From: JBBROS01 sp965260995
GTDB taxonomy: Bacteria; Pseudomonadota; Alphaproteobacteria; Acetobacterales; Acetobacteraceae
NCBI GenBank assembly: GCA_965260995.1
Contig: CBDHCD010000002.1
Span: 744,001-808,000 of the forward strand
Direction: 5' to 3'
DNA: 64,000 nt
Shown one piece after another: positions 1 to 9,090 of this stretch. The position numbers were made by a program, and so were the translations under genes. Each line of letters opens with the position of its first letter. The first letter of the stretch is position 1. The notes beneath the pieces are model-generated. The model worked only from the letters and a program-made list of their open reading frames with translations, was not told where the DNA came from and ran no database searches.

Positions 1-270
1 GCGGGTCTGGTAGTCGCTCAGGGCCTCGATCAGCTCGGCCGTGCCGCGCATGTCCGGGACGTAGAAGGTGCGGCCCGCGTCGAGCGCCGCTTTCGCGGCC
101 TCGCGGATGAAGGCCGGCGCGGGGAGGTCGCCTTCGCCGTACCAGAGCGGGATCAACCCTTCCAGCGGCCCGGCTTGCGTCGCGAGGCTGGCGATGTTCT
201 CCGCGGCTAGGTCCTGCACCTGCGGACGCAGGCGCGAGCTGGGGGAGGAGGCGGGATCGTTGCGCAACAT
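1..270 (-). CDS. PLP-dependent aminotransferase, N-terminal part (runs off the left edge)
   Basis: The minus strand reads from an ATG at 268-270 to the window edge as 90 uninterrupted codons. The protein starts MLRNDPASSPSSRLRPQVQD and continues with GLIPLWYGEGDLPAPAFIRE and then AGRTFYVPDMRGTAELIEAL. The pattern of a PLWYGEGD-like segment followed by a FYVP...G...L..AL segment is typical of the N-terminal region of class I/II (fold type I) aminotransferases. The PLP lysine would lie beyond the window, so substrate cannot be judged. GAGAGG lies upstream of the start as a plausible ribosome site. The family call is fairly secure from the motif; the amino donor is unknown. Confidence 0.72.
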   Translation of the reverse strand, partial: MLRNDPASSPSSRLRPQVQDLAAENIASLATQAGPLEGLIPLWYGEGDLPAPAFIREAAKAALDAGRTFYVPDMRGTAELIEALSDYQTR

Positions 271-418
271 GCGGAAAGCCTCTCGCGCGACCGGATGATC
301 AGGATTGGTTCCGCGCCGGCGACGAGACGTCCGCGCGCGGTTGGCGTTCGGGAGTGCGCCAGGGACATGGCGGCCAGCGGAGGCGAGCCCTCGACCGCGC
401 CGACGCCCAGCGGCGGCG

Positions 419-580
419 CTACGCCTCCGTCGCCGAGGAGTCGCGCGCCTTGGCTTCCTGCTCGATCTGCTGCCGGGCCTCGTCCCAGAAGGCGAGGTCG
501 CCCCCGTCCGGCCGGCCGGCCTGCTCCCAAAGAAAGTAGGCCCTGGTGCGGATCGGCTCCAGCACGTCATTCTTCGCCAT
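419..580 (-). CDS. DUF2934 miniprotein
   Basis: A 53-residue frame starts at an ATG preceded by AGGAG at good spacing. The protein contains IRTRAYFLWEQAGRPDGGDL followed by AFWDEARQQIEQEA. The pattern R-A-Y-x-L-W-E-x-x-G-R-P-x-G-x-D-x-x-F-W-x-x-A is the DUF2934 signature, found in short proteins of unknown function common in alpha- and betaproteobacteria. It is predicted to be a soluble, mostly helical cytosolic protein. It stands alone between the aminotransferase and the SnoaL-like gene. Strong motif match, function unknown. Confidence 0.8.
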   Translation of the reverse strand: MAKNDVLEPIRTRAYFLWEQAGRPDGGDLAFWDEARQQIEQEAKARDSSATEA

Positions 581-701
581 GTACCGCTCCTATCGCTGAA
601 TGCATCAAACCGCACGTTCTCGTTGGAAAGAGGATTGCCCGAGTTGGCGCGACTTGCCTAGGCTCCGTCGCCGCAACGTGCGCGGCCAAGGAGGCTCATC
701 C

Positions 702-1820
702 GTGAACGACGCCGAAGCCGCCCCGAAGCGGGCCAAGCCGTCTGAACCCGCCCAAGTGCTTCAGGTCGAGCGCCACGACTACGTCGACCTCGCGCCCGCC
801 AACCGTCCCCGCGCGCAATCCATGCGCGGCTTCGACCCGATCTACACCGACATCGTCGACTACATCGTCCGCTGCACTCACCGCATCTGGGACGAGCGCG
901 ACGTCGGGCTGATCTACACCCATTACACCCACAACTGCGTCGCCTACTCCTCGCTCGGCACGGTCTACAACCGCGAGGACATCGTGCGCGAGACGATCCA
1001 GCGCTGCGTCGAGCTGCCCGACCGCCGCGGGATGGCCACCCAGGTGATCTGGCGCGGCGACGACGTGGACGGGTTCTACACCTCCCACCTGGTCACCGGC
1101 ACCGGGCGCCACACCGAGCCCGGCATGTACGGCAAGCCGACCTACCGCACCTTCGCCGCCCGCACCATCGCCGACTGCATGGTGTTCGAGAACCGCATCT
1201 ACCGGGAGTGGCTGGTGCGCGACAACATGGCGCTGATCGTGCAGCTCGGCCTCGACAGGGACGCCTTCGCCCTGGCCGCGGCGCAGCGGCAGCTCGCGAG
1301 CGGCGCGGTCATGGCCGAGATCGGCGAGAATGGGCGGCTGTTCGGGCAAGGCCAGCCGGTCGAGGCCGACGTCTCGATCGCCCACACTGATGGCGAGGCC
1401 GACTGCCTGCGCTGGATGCACCGCGTCTACAACGAGCGCATGTTCGGCGCCATCCGCGACGTCTACGCGCCGAACGTGCAGTGGCACGGGCCGATGATGC
1501 GCGAGCTCTACGGCGTCGCCGCGGTGATGACGCAGACGATGCGCCTCGTCGCCATGATCCCGGACGCGGTGCTGCTGCCGCAGCACATCTGCTCGGTCCC
1601 GTGCGACGAGGGGGGCGAGAAGATCGCGGTGCGCTGGGTGATGGACGGGCACCACCTCGGCCACGGCCCGATCGGCGCGCCGACCGGGCAGCGCGTCTTC
1701 GTCATGGGCATGACGCACTTCCACGTCCGGGACGGCAAGGTCGTGGACGAGTGGGTGGTCTACGACGAGCTGGCGATGCTGACCCAGGTCAAGCTCGGGC
1801 TGCTGACGGCGGCGGCGTGA
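702..1820 (+). CDS. Two-domain SnoaL-like (NTF2-fold) protein
   Basis: The GTG at 702 is chosen because AAGGAGG lies just upstream; an in-frame upstream start at 600 would add a segment with no conserved look. The 372-residue product has two related halves. The first, about residues 30-190, carries FDPIYTDIVDYIVRCTHRIW and YTHYTHNCVAYSSLGTVYNR. The second, about 230-370, carries CLRWMHRVYNERMFGAIRDV and YAPNVQWHGP. Both have the helix-then-WH/Y pattern of SnoaL-like polyketide cyclase or ester-cyclase folds (cone-shaped NTF2 family). Such proteins act as small-molecule isomerases, cyclases or hydratases, or are of unknown function. No signal peptide is seen. The duplication inside one chain is clear; the substrate is not known. 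Confidence 0.78.
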   Translation: MNDAEAAPKRAKPSEPAQVLQVERHDYVDLAPANRPRAQSMRGFDPIYTDIVDYIVRCTHRIWDERDVGLIYTHYTHNCVAYSSLGTVYNREDIVRETIQRCVELPDRRGMATQVIWRGDDVDGFYTSHLVTGTGRHTEPGMYGKPTYRTFAARTIADCMVFENRIYREWLVRDNMALIVQLGLDRDAFALAAAQRQLASGAVMAEIGENGRLFGQGQPVEADVSIAHTDGEADCLRWMHRVYNERMFGAIRDVYAPNVQWHGPMMRELYGVAAVMTQTMRLVAMIPDAVLLPQHICSVPCDEGGEKIAVRWVMDGHHLGHGPIGAPTGQRVFVMGMTHFHVRDGKVVDEWVVYDELAMLTQVKLGLLTAAA

Positions 1821-2102
1821 ACCGGCGACGCGACGGGCGGAACCTGTCTCGCCGGGGTGGCCGCCGCAGCGCGACGGGACGGCGGCGCCGATGGGGCGAA
1901 ACGCGGCGCGTCGGCGTCGACCCGCTCCGGCGAGCGGGCGCTGTAGTCAACGCCGCATCGACCCGAGCTTGCGCTTGCGGCCGAGGGGCGGCTAAAAAAA
2001 GATACGAGACGAGGGCTGCCCGATGATCGCATTCGCCTGCTCGACACGGCTCTGCCCGACCGGCGGCCCGGTTCGTTGCTTTCCGGCCCCGAGATTGAGC
2101 CG

Positions 2103-2360
2103 ATGAAGGCCGTTCCCAACACGACCCGCCGGTTCGAAGCCGTCACCGCCCTGCGCGACGAGACCCGGCGCGTGGCCGGCCACGTCGTCGCCTGCGCCCT
2201 TGCCGCGCGCCGGCTCGGCGCGACGGCCGAGTCCTACCGGCTGAGCGCCGCCGAGCTGGAGCGTCAAGCCGAGCGGGCGGAGAAGCTGTTGTTCGCCCGG
2301 GCAGCGGAGACGTTCCGCGCCGCCGCCGCCGAGCACCGGCTCATCGCGGAGGCGCTTTGA
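2103..2360 (+). CDS. Small hypothetical helical protein
   Basis: An 85-residue frame starts MKAVPNTTRRFEAVTALRDE. It is rich in Ala, Glu and Arg and is likely one or two long amphipathic helices (for example SAAELERQAERAEKLL). Third positions are almost all G or C, as in genuine genes nearby, which is the main reason to accept it. I do not recognise a family. An in-frame TTG start at 2076 is also possible. The next 237 bases (2361-2597) hold no convincing gene before the IS630 remnant. Confidence 0.5.
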   Translation: MKAVPNTTRRFEAVTALRDETRRVAGHVVACALAARRLGATAESYRLSAAELERQAERAEKLLFARAAETFRAAAAEHRLIAEAL

Positions 2361-2597
2361 GCGAGGCGATGTTGCTGCCCTGACGCCACACCGGCCGTGG
2401 CGCCCTCACGAGGCGGGGTGCCCCAGGTCGCGGTCCAGGTCGGGACGCCCTTGGCGCCGCGCAGCAAGGCGCTGACCACTCGCAGCACGGCGGGCCTGAT
2501 CACGAATCATCCCCAGCTAGGCATGGGTGTTGGGCCGACCGATTGCGCCGAGTTCGCCTCACGCCAGCCAAGCTCCTATGATACGAATTCCGTCTGA

Positions 2598-3722
2598 TCA
2601 GTTCGTCTGAACTGGCTTTGGCCACCAGTGGAAGTCGGTGTGCGGCTGGATGGTGGCAGCGTCGAGGCGACGGCAGCGCTCGGCAACGACGGCGTCGAGG
2701 TCGTCCAGGGTGGCGAGGTGCCGGTTGGCGACAGGTTCGTCGACCAAGGGCCACAGTCGCTCGGCCGGTTGCCGCTCCGGTTGCCGCTCCGGGCTGTATG
2801 GCGGCAGGAACGCCAGCGCGATCCCGTCAGGGACGGCCAGGTTCTTGGGGCCGTGCCAGCCGGCGTTGTCGAGCGCCGGCACGACGTGGCGCTCGCGGCC
2901 TGCGCCGACCTCCTGCGCCGACCTCCTGCGCCGACCTGTTGTGCGAAGCGGGCGAGCAGGGCCTCGAACAAGGGCTTGGACAGGCCGGTGGACAGCAACC
3001 AGACCGCCGCGCCGCTGGTCGGCTGGACACATGCCGTGACATGCAGCCGCTTGCGGCGGCGGTGGCCGAGCGCGATGGCTCGCTTGCCGATGGGCGCCCA
3101 CGCGCGCCGGCGGATCGGCTTCAGCCCGAGGCGGCGCTCGTCCTCGGCCCAGGCCTCGACCGGCTGGTCGGGGTGCGCCGCCCTGGCGCGCGCGACCGCC
3201 GCGTCGAGCCCCCTTTGAACGCTGCCCGCTGCCCGCTGCCCGCTGCTCGGGCGTCGCTGCGCGCGGGTGGCGCGGGCGCGGAGCCTGGGGGCGCGGAGCC
3301 TGGACCGACCACCCGATCCGCGTCAGCGCCTCCCAGCCGCGCTGCGGGCGCACCCGCTCCAGCCCAAGCCGGGCCGCCATCCAGATCGCAACCTTCGCAC
3401 CGGTCCAGCGCGCGCCGTCCTCAGGCGGCGCGCGCAGCCGCCCGGCCAAGGCCGCCAGCACGGCCGTGGTCAGCACGCGCGCCGCACGCCCGTTGCCCCG
3501 TCGCCGGTCGCCCAGGGCGTCGGCACCCTGCGCGTTGTCGCGTGCGGCCAACTGCTCGACCCAGCGCGGGGCAAAGCCGAGCACGCCCGCCACGTCCAGC
3601 ACGCCGCGTTCTTGCGCCAGCAACCAGATCGCCCGCGTGTGCCGCGCCTCGGTCGCGTCCTGCGCCGCCCGGTGACGCTGCTCCAGCTCCGCCACAGACA
3701 AGTGCCCAATGATCCGCGTCAT
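2598..3722 (-). pseudogene. IS630-family transposase, scrambled by short tandem duplications
   Basis: The N-terminal half starts MTRIIGHLSVAELEQRHRAA and has the helix-turn-helix region expected in IS630 transposases (WLLAQERGVLDVAGVLGF). The C-terminal part carries the DDE-superfamily signature VLALDNAGWHG-like (here VPALDNAGWHGPKNLAVPDG), then LAFLPPYSPE and the PAERLWPLVDEP glutamate region. The middle, about 2945-3240, is out of frame: the family sequence continues in other minus-strand frames (for example MLSTGLSKPLFEALLARFAQ). Four tandem duplications, of 7, 12, 13 and 15 bp, lie inside the gene. The 12-bp one inserts an extra PERQ before PAERLW. The frame stays open by chance of composition, but the product cannot be functional. 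Confidence 0.85.
2767..3303. repeat. Cluster of four short tandem duplications inside the IS630 remnant
   Basis: Perfect or near-perfect direct duplications read from the + strand: GGTTGCCGCTCC twice (2767-2790, 12 bp), TGCGCCGACCTCC nearly three times (2901-2937, 13 bp), GCTGCCC three times (3221-3241, 7 bp) and GGGCGCGGAGCCTGG twice (3274-3303, 15 bp). The 7- and 13-bp units change the reading frame of the transposase and the 12- and 15-bp units do not. Confidence 0.95.
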
Positions 3723-3837
3723 GGTTCTGCTCCCGTGCCAAGGCCACAAGCTTACTCCCAGTCAGCCGACCCGATCACCCGGAAGTCGTATGACAGGCAA
3801 TGCGGGATGGGTTTTGCATGTCGCCTGACAGTGCCGG

Positions 3838-4440
3838 CCGAGGCGCTCTACGACCGCACGGGCACGGTGTTCGTGCGCGAGGACCCCCGACGGCCGGCCC
3901 CATCGTCTGCAACCGCGCCCTGGTCGAGTTCGCCCGCCATTGCGGCTGCCTGCCCAAGGCCTGCCAGCCCTGCCGGGCGAGAACCAAGGGCAAGGCCGAG
4001 CGCCCGCACCGCGCCATTCGCGAAGGCTTCTTCCTCGCCCGCAGCGTCCGCAGCCTCGGCGGCCTCAACGACCCGCTTCGCCAATGGCTGGACGAGGCCG
4101 CCACCCCCCGCACCCACGCCACCACGCGCCGCGTGGTCCAGGAGCCCTTCGCAGACGAGCGTCCCAGCCTGTAGCCGCTGCCGGCCGGGCCGTTCCAGGC
4201 CGTGCTGCGGCTCGAGCGGCGCATCGAAGGACGGCCTGGCGTCGGTGGACAGCAACCTTCACAGCGCGCCCGGCACCACGCGCCGGCGCCCAGTCGAGGT
4301 GCGCAGCACCACCCATGAGCCGCGCATCCCGGAAGAGGGCCAGGTCGTCGCGGCGCATCCCGTCCTCGACGGCCGCGGCCCGCGGCTCGCCCGCAAGAGG
4401 ACGGCGGCCCGGCGCCCGGGCCTTTGCCGGATGCCCCCCT
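3838..4440 (+). pseudogene. IS21-family transposase IstA, C-terminal remnant
   Basis: The catalytic-domain end of an IS21 IstA is spread over two frames. It begins with EALYDRTGTVFVRED, then NRALVEFARHCGCLPKACQP and GKAERPHRAIREGFF, then RQWLDEAATPRTHATTRRVV. After a frameshift it continues SKDGLASVDSNLHSAPGTTR and RRPVEVRSTTHEPRIPEEGQ. The KGKxERP-x-RxIRExFF segment holds the third acidic catalytic residue region in this family. The N-terminal half is absent, lost at the junction with the IS630 remnant. It is followed at once by istB, the normal IS21 order. Not functional. Confidence 0.82.
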
Positions 4441-5203
4441 TGAGCGCCTCCGCCGCCATCGTGTCAGCCTGTCCTTGCTGCGTGCGCTGGAAACGGCCGC
4501 GTGCGCTGGAAACGCTCGACGCCGTGGCCCAGCAGCTCGAACGCGGCCAGATCGGCGCCACCGAGGCGACCGACGCGCTGCCGGCCGAGGAACTCACCGT
4601 CCGCGAGGGGCGCCGGATCAAGGCGGCCCTGCCGATGGCCCGGCTCGCCACCATCAAGGCCATCACCGGCTTCGCCGTCTCGTTCCAGCCCTCGCTCGGC
4701 CGCGGCCGCGTCATGGCCCTGGCGGCGCTCGGGGTCGAGGCCGTCCGCGCCGGGCGCAGCGCCTGCTTCTCGCCGTTTGCCGACCGCCTCGACAGCCTGG
4801 CCAAGGCCGACCGGGAAGGACGGTTGCGCGAGCGCATCCGCCATTCCTGCCGCGCGCAGCCGCTGGTCGTCGACGAGAGCGGCTGCCTTGCCGTCGGCTC
4901 GGCCGCGGCAAACCTGGTCTTCCCGTTGGCCATGCCCGCCGCGAACGCGGCGCCATGATCCTGACCTCCGACCGCGGCTTTTCGCAATGGGATCAGGCGT
5001 TCCGGGATGCCGTGGTCGCCACCGCCCTGCTGGACAGGCTCTTGCGCCACGCCGCCGCCGTGCAGGTCGAGGGCTCCAGCCACCGAATGCGCCAGCATGC
5101 CGCCCTGCCGCCGCAGGCGCCACGTCCCGACCCCGCGGCCGGGCTCGCCGATGCCACGCTGCCGCGCCGCCGGGGCCGCCCGCCCAAGGCTGCCACCGCT
5201 TAG
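4424..5203 (+). pseudogene. IS21-family helper ATPase IstB, frameshifted and lacking Walker A
   Basis: IstB is the AAA+ partner of IS21 transposase. The start (LERLRRHRVSLSLLRALET) lies in one frame. A 19-bp tandem duplication then throws reading into the next frame, which continues ALETLDAVAQQLERGQIGAT and VREGRRIKAALPMARLATIK. In normal IstB a P-loop (GPPGTGKS type) should follow VMALAALG; here VMALAALG joins directly to VEAVRAGRSACFS, so a stretch of about 25 residues with Walker A is deleted in frame. Walker B survives as LVVDESG. A second shift near 4950 leads back to RERGAMILTSDRGFSQWDQA and RRRGRPPKAATA. Clearly dead. Confidence 0.85.
4481..4514. repeat. 19-bp-period tandem duplication in istB
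   Basis: CGTGCGCTGGAAACG occurs at 4481-4495 and again at 4500-4514. The extra 19 bases (one more than a multiple of three) coincide exactly with the frame change in istB: the residues RALET are read once in each frame on either side. Confidence 0.93.
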
Positions 5204-5359
5204 CCACCCGGGGCGCGTCGCCTGTGCCGCCGCCGGGGCCGCTGCAACGCGTTGCAGAACGGGTTCGGCCTGCCAGCCTATAGCGCCCGCCACGGATGGG
5301 AGAAAATCACGCCGCCCGATCCGCGGACAGCCCAGGCGGCGTTGACACGGTTCTGGTCC

Positions 5360-6130
5360 AAGCACGCCGCGAGATGGACAATCTGCATGGTCCACCCCGC
5401 CAGAACCTGCGATGAGGCAAAGCCGCGCCTGATGATCCACGCCGACACCATGCCGGCCGACATGCACAAAGCCCAGCGCAGGGCGCCGCACAGGGCCTGG
5501 CCCCGTCCGAGCACCTGGTGGATTCTGCTTGCGTCAGCGCCGACCATTTCGTTGCTGCCTGCACCCAGCACGGGATAGCCTCCGTCGATCCCGGGCGCCG
5601 CAACGTGACCTGGCAAAGCCGCAGCGCGGGCAACGCCTCCACCTTGGCCGATTTCACGGTGGATTGGGATCGCAAGGTCGCCCGCTGCCCCGAGGAAAAG
5701 GAGAGTGTCCTTCGGACAAGCGGTGCCAGGCATTGCGGGCCGGGCAGCGTCATCTACGGGCGGTTCCGTGCCGCCAACTGCCGGCCCTGCCCTTCGCGCG
5801 CCCGCTGCACCCGGTCGCGCTCGAAGTGCCAGGCCGGATCCTGGCGGTGGTGCCGTGGCCCGAACACGAGGCCCCCGAACACGAGGCCTTGGCTGCCGCC
5901 AGGGCGCGCGAGGGCACGGTGGAGGGCAAGCGCCTGTATGCGCAGCGCAGCGGCGTTGAGGGCACCTTCTCGCAAGCCGCGCCCCCTTGGCTTGCGCCAG
6001 ACGCGCCGCCGCGGCCTGGTTAAGACGGGCCTGCAGCACTTTGCCACCGCCGCAGCCCTCAACCTTGACCGCTTCGCAACGTGGTCCGCCGGACGCCTGC
6101 TCGCGCTTCGCCGCACTCGCCACATGATAG
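5360..6130 (+). pseudogene. IS1182-family transposase, C-terminal half, multiply frameshifted
   Basis: Fragments in successive frames read WTICMVHPARTCDEAKPRLM and IHADTMPADMHKAQ, then EHLVDSACVSADHFVAACTQ, then RRNVTWQSRSAGN, CRPCPSRARCTRSRSK, EHEALAAARAREGTVEGKRL, YAQRSGVEGTFSQA and finally LRQTRRRGLVKTGLQHFATA. This order (CDE, HADT, VDS-YVSA, CPSR-CTRS, YAxRxGIEGTxSQ, TRYRGLxKTxLQH) is the C-terminal half of IS1182-group DDE transposases. A 15-bp tandem duplication sits at 5859-5888. The N-terminal half is missing. The stretch 5204-5360 between istB and this remnant holds nothing I can name. Confidence 0.78.
5859..5888. repeat. 15-bp tandem duplication in the IS1182 remnant
   Basis: CCCGAACACGAGGCC occurs twice in direct succession. 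It adds five codons (PEHEA read twice) without a frame change. Confidence 0.95.
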
Positions 6131-6258
6131 GGACTTCGCCGACGGTGTGTGGATATATGCCAAAGCGCGGTGCTCGATATCAATCTGAAGGACGGAGCCG
6201 TTCCCCCCCTCCTCACGACGCTGCAACAGCAACACATCGCAATCCTGTTCGTTGCAGG

Positions 6259-6447
6259 CTAGGGAGAGGCGCGCGTGCCCTCTGCCTTCGAGCACGCCTC
6301 CCACTGCGCCAATCCAGCCTCCAACCGACATTGTTCAATGCTTGCTGAGCCAAACGCCCGATGATTGCTCCCTGGTTCAGAGCGCAACGCTCGCGCGTTC
6401 GCCGCGACGCCCAGCATCACACCCAAGATCAACCGCGTTAATGCCAT
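6259..6447 (-). CDS. Possible small exported protein
   Basis: A 62-residue frame starts MALTRLILGVMLGVAANARA, which looks like a short signal sequence, and contains SIEQCRLEAGLAQWEACSKA. The Cys spacing after SIEQC faintly resembles small secreted alphaproteobacterial proteins of the DUF3551 type, but this is a weak guess. It lies in a stretch (6131-6575) of noticeably lower G+C than the surroundings that contains no other convincing gene. It may be part of the acquired segment that carries DUF707, or noise. Confidence 0.27.
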   Translation of the reverse strand: MALTRLILGVMLGVAANARALRSEPGSNHRAFGSASIEQCRLEAGLAQWEACSKAEGTRASP

Positions 6448-6575
6448 ACCACGGAGAGTCAATTGTCATCCTTTACCGAACCAAATCACGAACAACTCAA
6501 GCGTAGATGGAAAATGACGATGCTTTCCGCTGATGCCGCAGAAGCTGTTAAGAATGTTTGTCGGAGACCATAACC

Positions 6576-7505
6576 ATGACTGATCGCAGCCATCTCGTCA
6601 TCGTCAGGGCGGGCGACAAGTCGCTGCACCCGGAGTGGCTGAAGGGTGATGGCCCGCGCTCATGGGACCTGGTCGTGAACTACTATGGCGATGATCCCGA
6701 CCGCTACCGGCAGGACGGCGTCGAGCGGATCGACAGCAAGGGGCCGAAATGGCCGGCGTTGCAGGCGTTGTTCCAGGCCCGGTCCGATCTGGTCAGCCGC
6801 TACAGCCATGTTTGGCTGCCGGACGATGATCTTTTGGCCGACAAGGACAGCATCAACCGCTTGTTCCGAATTTGCGCCGACCACGGATTGGAAGCGGCCC
6901 AGCCGGCGCTGAGCTGGGACAGCTACTCGTCCCACCTGTTGACCTTGCGTCACGCCAACACCACGATCCGCTACACCAACTTCGTCGAGGTCATGGCCCC
7001 GTGCCTCTCGGCTGGCATGTTGGCCAAGTCCCTGCCGATGTTCGCCGAGACGCTGAGCGGCTGGGGGCTCGATTTCATCTGGAGCACGCTCGCGGACAAC
7101 CCGGAGGCTGGGATCGGCATCATCGACGCCGTGACGGTGCGCCACACCCGGCCCGTCGGCGGCCCCAACTACAAGACGCTGGAAGCCGAAGGCGTCCTGC
7201 CGCTCAAGGAAGGCATGGCGTTCCTCGAACGGCACGAAATCGAGCCGGTGGTCAACGTCCACAAGGTGCTCGACAAACAAGGCAGGGTGCGCAAGCCCGA
7301 CAAGCGGCCCCGGCAATACGGCGCCCGCCTGCTGATCGGCTGCCTCCCTGCCGTGCGCCACGCCCCGGACTGGAAGCGCTTAACCCAGCGGATCGCGAGA
7401 TCCGCGTTCGACATGCTCATCATTCGCCCTCATGTCGAGATCGATGGGATGAAGCCGCGCCGGGCACCGATCGCACCCCACCTGTTTGGTCCCGGAGAAT
7501 CATGA
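6576..7505 (+). CDS. DUF707 family protein
   Basis: The start is set at ATG 6576, with GGAG a few bases upstream; the track-like upstream TTG adds nothing conserved. The 309-residue protein has HLVIVRAGDKSLHPEWL, RSWDLVVNYYGDD, IDSKGPKWPALQALF, YSHVWLPDDDLLAD, AQPALSWDSYSSHLLTL, RYTNFVEVMAPC and LSGWGLDFIW in order. This series is the hallmark of DUF707, a family related to glycosyltransferases. The acidic LPDDDL is a DXD-like motif. No membrane segment or signal is seen, so it is probably cytosolic and may modify a surface glycan. It is the only intact gene in the IS-rich stretch and its codon use is less G/C-biased, hinting at transfer. Biochemical activity is not established. Confidence 0.85.
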   Translation: MTDRSHLVIVRAGDKSLHPEWLKGDGPRSWDLVVNYYGDDPDRYRQDGVERIDSKGPKWPALQALFQARSDLVSRYSHVWLPDDDLLADKDSINRLFRICADHGLEAAQPALSWDSYSSHLLTLRHANTTIRYTNFVEVMAPCLSAGMLAKSLPMFAETLSGWGLDFIWSTLADNPEAGIGIIDAVTVRHTRPVGGPNYKTLEAEGVLPLKEGMAFLERHEIEPVVNVHKVLDKQGRVRKPDKRPRQYGARLLIGCLPAVRHAPDWKRLTQRIARSAFDMLIIRPHVEIDGMKPRRAPIAPHLFGPGES

Positions 7506-7682
7506 CGCTGCTTTGACCTGCGCGGGAGAGGACGCTCGACGGCAAGCAGTCTTCATGGTCTCGATCTGATCATAGCAGTGTGTTTCTGCTTTAGCGGGAG
7601 GAATGGTTTTGGCCGGCTCGTGGTCGCGTCGGTTGCAGGCTTGGTCCTCATCCATGATGACGTCGAGCACCCAATGCAGACA
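7500..7682 (-). pseudogene. ISAs1-family transposase, C-terminal fragment
   Basis: The minus strand reads CLHWVLDVIMDEDQACNRRD followed by HEPAKT and a basic tail. The pattern SLHWVLDVxFxEDxxRxRxDH is the end of the catalytic domain of ISAs1 (H-repeat) transposases, with the conserved D-E-D. The fragment ends on its upstream side exactly where the left terminal repeat of the IS3 element begins, and its own stop overlaps the DUF707 stop tail to tail. Confidence 0.6.
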
Positions 7683-7731
7683 TGAACCGCCCTGGTCCTC
7701 CCGGCGGCTCCGCTCTTGAGAACATGGATCC

Positions 7732-9090
7732 ATGACGAGGAGAGCGCCGCCCTATCGTCCTGAGGTGGGTGCCCGCGCGGTTCGGATGGGTTTGGAGCGC
7801 CAGGGCGGGCACGGCTCGCGGTGGGCGGCGATGCGGTGGATCGCGGCGACGATCGGGTGCCCGGGCGAGAGGCTGCGCGATTGGGTAGGTCGGGGCGAAC
7901 GCGATGAGCGCCCGCGGGGAGCGCCCGCGGGCCGGAGCGACGAGCGAGGCGCGCGAACGGGTCAAGCTGCTGGAACACGAGGGGCGTGAGCTTTGCCAGG
8001 TCAACGCGATCCTGCGCAAGACCGGCGCGTGTTTTGCCCAGGCGGAGCTCGACTGCCCCTTCAACGATGAAGGCGTTCATCCGCGCCTTCAACGATGAAG
8101 GCGTTCATCGACGAGAGCCGCAAGGCCTATGGGGTCGAGCCGATCTGCCGGGTTCGGCCGGTCGCCCCGCCGGCCTACCACGAGCGCGCTGCCAGACCGG
8201 CCGATCCCAGCCGGGCCGATCCCAGCCGGGCCGATCCCAGCCGGACACCGGCCCGCGCGCGCCGTGATGCCGAGCTTTGCCCGAGCTTTGCTGGGAGATC
8301 GGCCGCGTCTTTGCCGAAAGCTTCGGCGTCCACGGCGCTCGGAAGCTCTGGCGACAGATCAAGCACGAGGGCTTCGACATCGCCCGTTGCGCCGTCTCGC
8401 GCCCGATGCGCCCGATGCGCCCGATGCGCCCGATGCGCCCGATGCGGCAGGCGGGTCTGAAGGGCGCCGTCCGCGCCAAGAGCGTCCGCGCCACGATCAG
8501 CGGCGCCTCAACGCCGCGCCCGCTCGAGCGGGTGAGCCGCATCGTCAAGGCGCCGCTTCAAGGCGCCGGGGCCGAACATGCTCTGGCTCGGCGGCGCCAC
8601 CTCTGTCGCGACTTGGAGCGGCTTCATGTCTGTCGCCTTCGGGATCGACGTCTTTGCTCGACGCACCGTCGGCTGGCGCGTGTCGCGTTCGGCACGGGCG
8701 GATTGTGCTCCCGGTGCTTCGGGCCAGGCCCTCCGCCAGCGCCAGCCCTTCGCCCGCGGCGCGCTCGCGCATCATTCCGACGGGGGATCCCGATGCGTCA
8801 GCACGCGCCGCGCCGAGCGCCTGGCCGAAGCCGGCCTTGAGCCCTCGGTCGGCAGCGTCGGCGGCTCCTGCGACAAGGCTCTGGCGGGAACGGTAATCGG
8901 CCTTGTCAAGGCCGAGGTCATCCATCGGCGAGGACCCTCGCTCGTTCGAGGCCGTCGAGTTTGCCACCCTCGAACGGGTCGACTGGTTCCAGAACCCCCG
9001 CCTGATCGGGCTGATCGGCAACATCGCGCCCGCCGAAGCGGAAACAGCCTGCTATGCCTCGCTCAAGGCCAGGCCGATCGGCCCCTGAAA
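7732..9090 (+). pseudogene. IS3-family orfA/orfB transposase, disrupted by tandem duplications
   Basis: orfA starts MTRRAPPYRPEVGARAVRMG and continues RWIAATIGCPGERLRDWVGR, the IS3 HTH region. It then shifts frame after a 13-bp duplication (7906-7931) and resumes TSEARERVKLLEHEGRELCQ and AQAELDCPFNDE. orfB fragments follow in changing frames: MKAFIDESRKAYGVEPICRV, FGVHGARKLWRQIKHEGFDI, then the rve integrase core AFGIDVFARRTVGWRVSRSA, AEAGLEPSVGSVGGSCDKAL (the SxSxxGNxxDNA-like DDE region) and SFEAVEFATLERVDWFQNPR. The gene ends just before the right terminal repeat. Multiple shifts and several tandem duplications make it inactive. Confidence 0.85.
7906..8443. repeat. Five short tandem duplications inside the IS3 remnant
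   Basis: In order: GAGCGCCCGCGGG twice (7906-7931, 13 bp); a 28-bp-period copy of a segment with AACGATGAAGGCGTTCATC (8059-8109), which duplicates the orfB start; GGCCGATCCCAGCCG three times (8199-8243, 15 bp); an 11-bp repeat of CGAGCTTTGC near 8269-8290; and GCGCCCGAT five times (8399-8443, 9 bp), which reads as repeated Met-Arg-Pro. Units of 11, 13 and 28 bp break the frame. Confidence 0.93.

Noticed and set aside
600..701. Upstream extension of the SnoaL-like protein
   Set aside because: The extra 34 residues look unlike protein and lack a ribosome site; GTG 702 has AAGGAGG.
2264..2503. Minus-strand frame overlapping the small hypothetical gene
   Set aside because: No ribosome site or recognisable motif; codon bias favours the + strand gene at 2103.
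6059..6331. Minus-strand 90-codon frame downstream of the IS1182 remnant
   Set aside because: Overlaps the transposase remnant and has no conserved pattern or clear start signal.
8399..8443. CRISPR-like or regulatory array of GCGCCCGAT
   Set aside because: Units are 9 bp with no spacers; it is a simple tandem expansion inside a dead orfB.
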